NCBI GenBank assembly: GCA_963836355.1
Contig: CAWIJO010000010.1
Span: 124,001-188,000 of the forward strand
Source: Palsa-506 sp963836355
GTDB lineage: Bacteria; Actinomycetota; Actinomycetes; Streptosporangiales; Streptosporangiaceae
Direction of reading: 5' to 3'
DNA length: 64,000 nucleotides
Part shown: positions 62,758 to 64,000 of the stretch, one piece after another
How positions within the stretch are numbered: position 1 is the first letter of the stretch
How the letters are laid out: each line of letters opens with the position of its first letter
The notes under the pieces: model-generated
What the model was told of the DNA's origin: nothing
The model's input: only the letters and a program-made list of their open reading frames with translations
Database searches by the model: none
Translations under genes and position numbers: made by a program

Positions 62758-63737
62758 CGGCAGCTCCCTCTACTATGGTAGGCATCCCCCGGCCGGGCAG
62801 CGTCCATTCTTCCCGGATGGGCAAGAACCTCCGTATATCGCCGTAGGATGACCTCGGCCACCTCGGGATCGGCACCTAGCGCGCCGGATACTGCCGCGGC
62901 GCCGGCCCGCAGCGCCGAGGCGGCAACCTGATCGGCGAATACGCCGGGCGCCAGCAGATACGTCGACACCGCCACGCACGGCGCGCCGTCCCGCAGCAGC
63001 GCAGTCACGGCCTCGGCGGGCGTCGGAGCCGCCGCGGCCGTATAGGCAGGCACGACAGCGCGCCATCCCCTGGCCGCCTGCCACTGGGCGGCTACGTCCG
63101 CGATGGCGGCGTTGGCGGCGGCGCGGCTGGATCCGGCCGACGCGAGCACCACCGCGATGTCAGCCGGCGACCTGGGCAGCGGCCGCGCAGGTGCGTGCCG
63201 GCGGCCGCGGGGCGCCAGCCCCGGTGGCTCCGCGATGCCCGGGTTCGCGGCCGCAGTGGGCACGCCGCACTCGGCAAGGCGGCGGTCAAGCACCCGAAGC
63301 AGCAGCGGGTCCGGCCCTAGCGGTTCGCCATAACTGATGCGCAGGCCAGGGAACGCGGTGCGGGCCCTGCCCAGCAGTGCGGGCAGGTCCACCTCGCTGT
63401 GGTACGCGGCAGTGAGCAGCAGCGGCAGCACCACGATGCGGCGGCTCCGCGCTGCCGGCCCGGTGCTGGCCGGCCCGGTGCCAGCCAGCGCGCCGATCAC
63501 CTGGCTAACAGATGGGGGGGCGTGCCCGAGATAGGCGGTCCGGATGTCGGGCACGGCCAGGGCGCGGCGGCTGGCCTGCTCGCCGACGAGCCTCATCAGG
63601 CCGGTCACAGTCGCGGCCGCGCGCGGATCCTTGCTGCCGTGCGCGACGGCCAGCAGCGGCGGGGCCGGCTGCCCCGGCGGCCGCCCGGCTGGCGCCAGCA
63701 CCAGGCCTGTCACGGCAGTCAGCCGTGGATGCCGCAT
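62733..63737 (-). CDS. Sirohydrochlorin chelatase (CbiX-like, two-domain)
   Basis: The CbiX/SirB family inserts iron or cobalt into sirohydrochlorin. Two copies of the fold are seen: PPLLAVAHGSKDPRAAATV with the metal-binding His and VVLPLLLTAAYHSEVDLPALL with the second His, then a Gly/Pro/Arg-rich linker and a weaker second copy (AVVLASAGSSRAAANAAIA, CVAVSTYLLAPGVFADQV). Start ATG 63737 overlaps the cysH end by 19 bases. With cysH this suggests siroheme supply for sulfite reductase in assimilatory sulfate reduction. It has 334 residues. The C-terminal end overlaps the acyl-CoA dehydrogenase start by 25 bases. Confidence 0.87.
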   Translation of the reverse strand: MRHPRLTAVTGLVLAPAGRPPGQPAPPLLAVAHGSKDPRAAATVTGLMRLVGEQASRRALAVPDIRTAYLGHAPPSVSQVIGALAGTGPASTGPAARSRRIVVLPLLLTAAYHSEVDLPALLGRARTAFPGLRISYGEPLGPDPLLLRVLDRRLAECGVPTAAANPGIAEPPGLAPRGRRHAPARPLPRSPADIAVVLASAGSSRAAANAAIADVAAQWQAARGWRAVVPAYTAAAAPTPAEAVTALLRDGAPCVAVSTYLLAPGVFADQVAASALRAGAAAVSGALGADPEVAEVILRRYTEVLAHPGRMDAARPGDAYHSRGSCRWPLPART

Positions 63738-64000
63738 TCGGTCTTGCCAGTGCCTTCCCAGCGTCCGCTCCGCGGGTCGGCACCAGCCTCGACTCTTGAT
63801 GTGCAGGTCGAGCAGCCGATCGACGGGTAGCCGTCGTAGACCAGCGGATTCACCAGCACGCCGTGCTCGGTGATATAGCTGTCCACCTGGTCCTGCGTCC
63901 AGCTGACGATCGGGTTGACCTTGACCATCTGCCGCCGCGGGTCCCACTCCACCACGCCGGTATCACTGCGTGCGCTCGTCTCTTCCTTTCGCACCCCGGT
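63719..64000 (-). CDS. cysH: Phosphoadenylyl/adenylyl-sulfate reductase CysH, C-terminal part (runs off the window)
   Basis: CysH reduces activated sulfate to sulfite. The 93 codons present read VRKEETSARSDTGVVEWD, KVNPIVSWTQDQVDSYI, VYDGYPSIGCSTCTSRV and end with the catalytic Cys in GKTECGIHG. The CxxC pair (CSTC) indicates the iron-sulfur-containing type that usually acts on APS. The gene begins beyond the right edge. Confidence 0.93.
   Translation of the reverse strand, partial: TGVRKEETSARSDTGVVEWDPRRQMVKVNPIVSWTQDQVDSYITEHGVLVNPLVYDGYPSIGCSTCTSRVEAGADPRSGRWEGTGKTECGIHG

Overview
The window is about 64 kb of very GC-rich DNA. The genes rbpA, whiA, a rapZ-yvcK-whiA cluster, garA-merR-DUF151-merR, a tricorn protease, thyX, the ergothioneine genes and a probably leaderless trpL all point to a high-GC actinomycete (Actinomycetia). 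The genus cannot be fixed from sequence alone. I see no prophage, insertion sequence, CRISPR array, rRNA or tRNA. It reads as chromosomal DNA with a conserved core on the right and an accessory-rich left half.

Layout. 1-8.4 kb: an MFS transporter, pobA and a benzaldehyde-type dehydrogenase (aromatic catabolism), an MBL hydrolase, and a fused [2Fe-2S]/molybdenum hydroxylase. 8.4-14.8 kb: ftsH, then a fused anthranilate synthase (trpEG) behind a leader peptide with tandem Trp codons and an attenuator, a secreted protein, and thyX. 14.8-25.3 kb: a flavohemoglobin and a tricorn protease diverging from a block of five direct repeats, an LLM oxidoreductase-SCP2 fusion, ccdA, a MetE-like methyltransferase and a flavoprotein disulfide reductase. 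25.4-29.5 kb: egtA-egtB-egtC, with egtD broken by a frameshift and an internal deletion. 29.7-33.4 kb: speD diverging from an overlapping four-gene operon of a branched-polyamine synthase (bpsA), a GNAT acyltransferase, an FkbH-like glyceryl transferase/phosphatase and a stand-alone acyl carrier protein. This is the most unusual part of the window, and a 54-bp perfect inverted repeat brackets its last three genes. 33.5-39.7 kb: a thiolase, a PQQ-propeller lipoprotein, a CDP-alcohol phosphatidyltransferase with a collagen-like N-terminus, and a sugar nucleotidyltransferase/mutase-like hybrid. 40-48.2 kb: the conserved garA-ftsR-DUF151-merR block, an ABC exporter, and a glycine riboswitch followed by gcvP. 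48.3-57.8 kb: cupin, an hpnB remnant, uvrC-rapZ-yvcK-whiA, gap-pgk-tpiA-secG and rbpA. 57.8-64 kb: a RibD-like reductase, glgX, an AidB-like acyl-CoA dehydrogenase, a CbiX-like chelatase and the 3' end of cysH.

How the parts work together. SpeD makes decarboxylated S-adenosylmethionine, the aminopropyl donor that BpsA-type enzymes need. The FkbH-ACP pair is the kind of module that loads a three-carbon glyceryl unit on a carrier protein, and a GNAT enzyme could move such a unit to an amine. A polyamine-modifying pathway is therefore a reasonable hypothesis, not an established fact. Elsewhere the logic is standard: Trp attenuation over trpEG, glycine sensing over gcvP, and a strong vegetative promoter over the triose-phosphate genes.

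Quality caution. MFS, pobA, egtD and gcvP each need a single-base correction to read through, and yvcK and a small gene before ftsH may too. Either several genes are decaying or the consensus has indel errors in GC-rich runs. Short in-frame tandem repeats are also unusually common.
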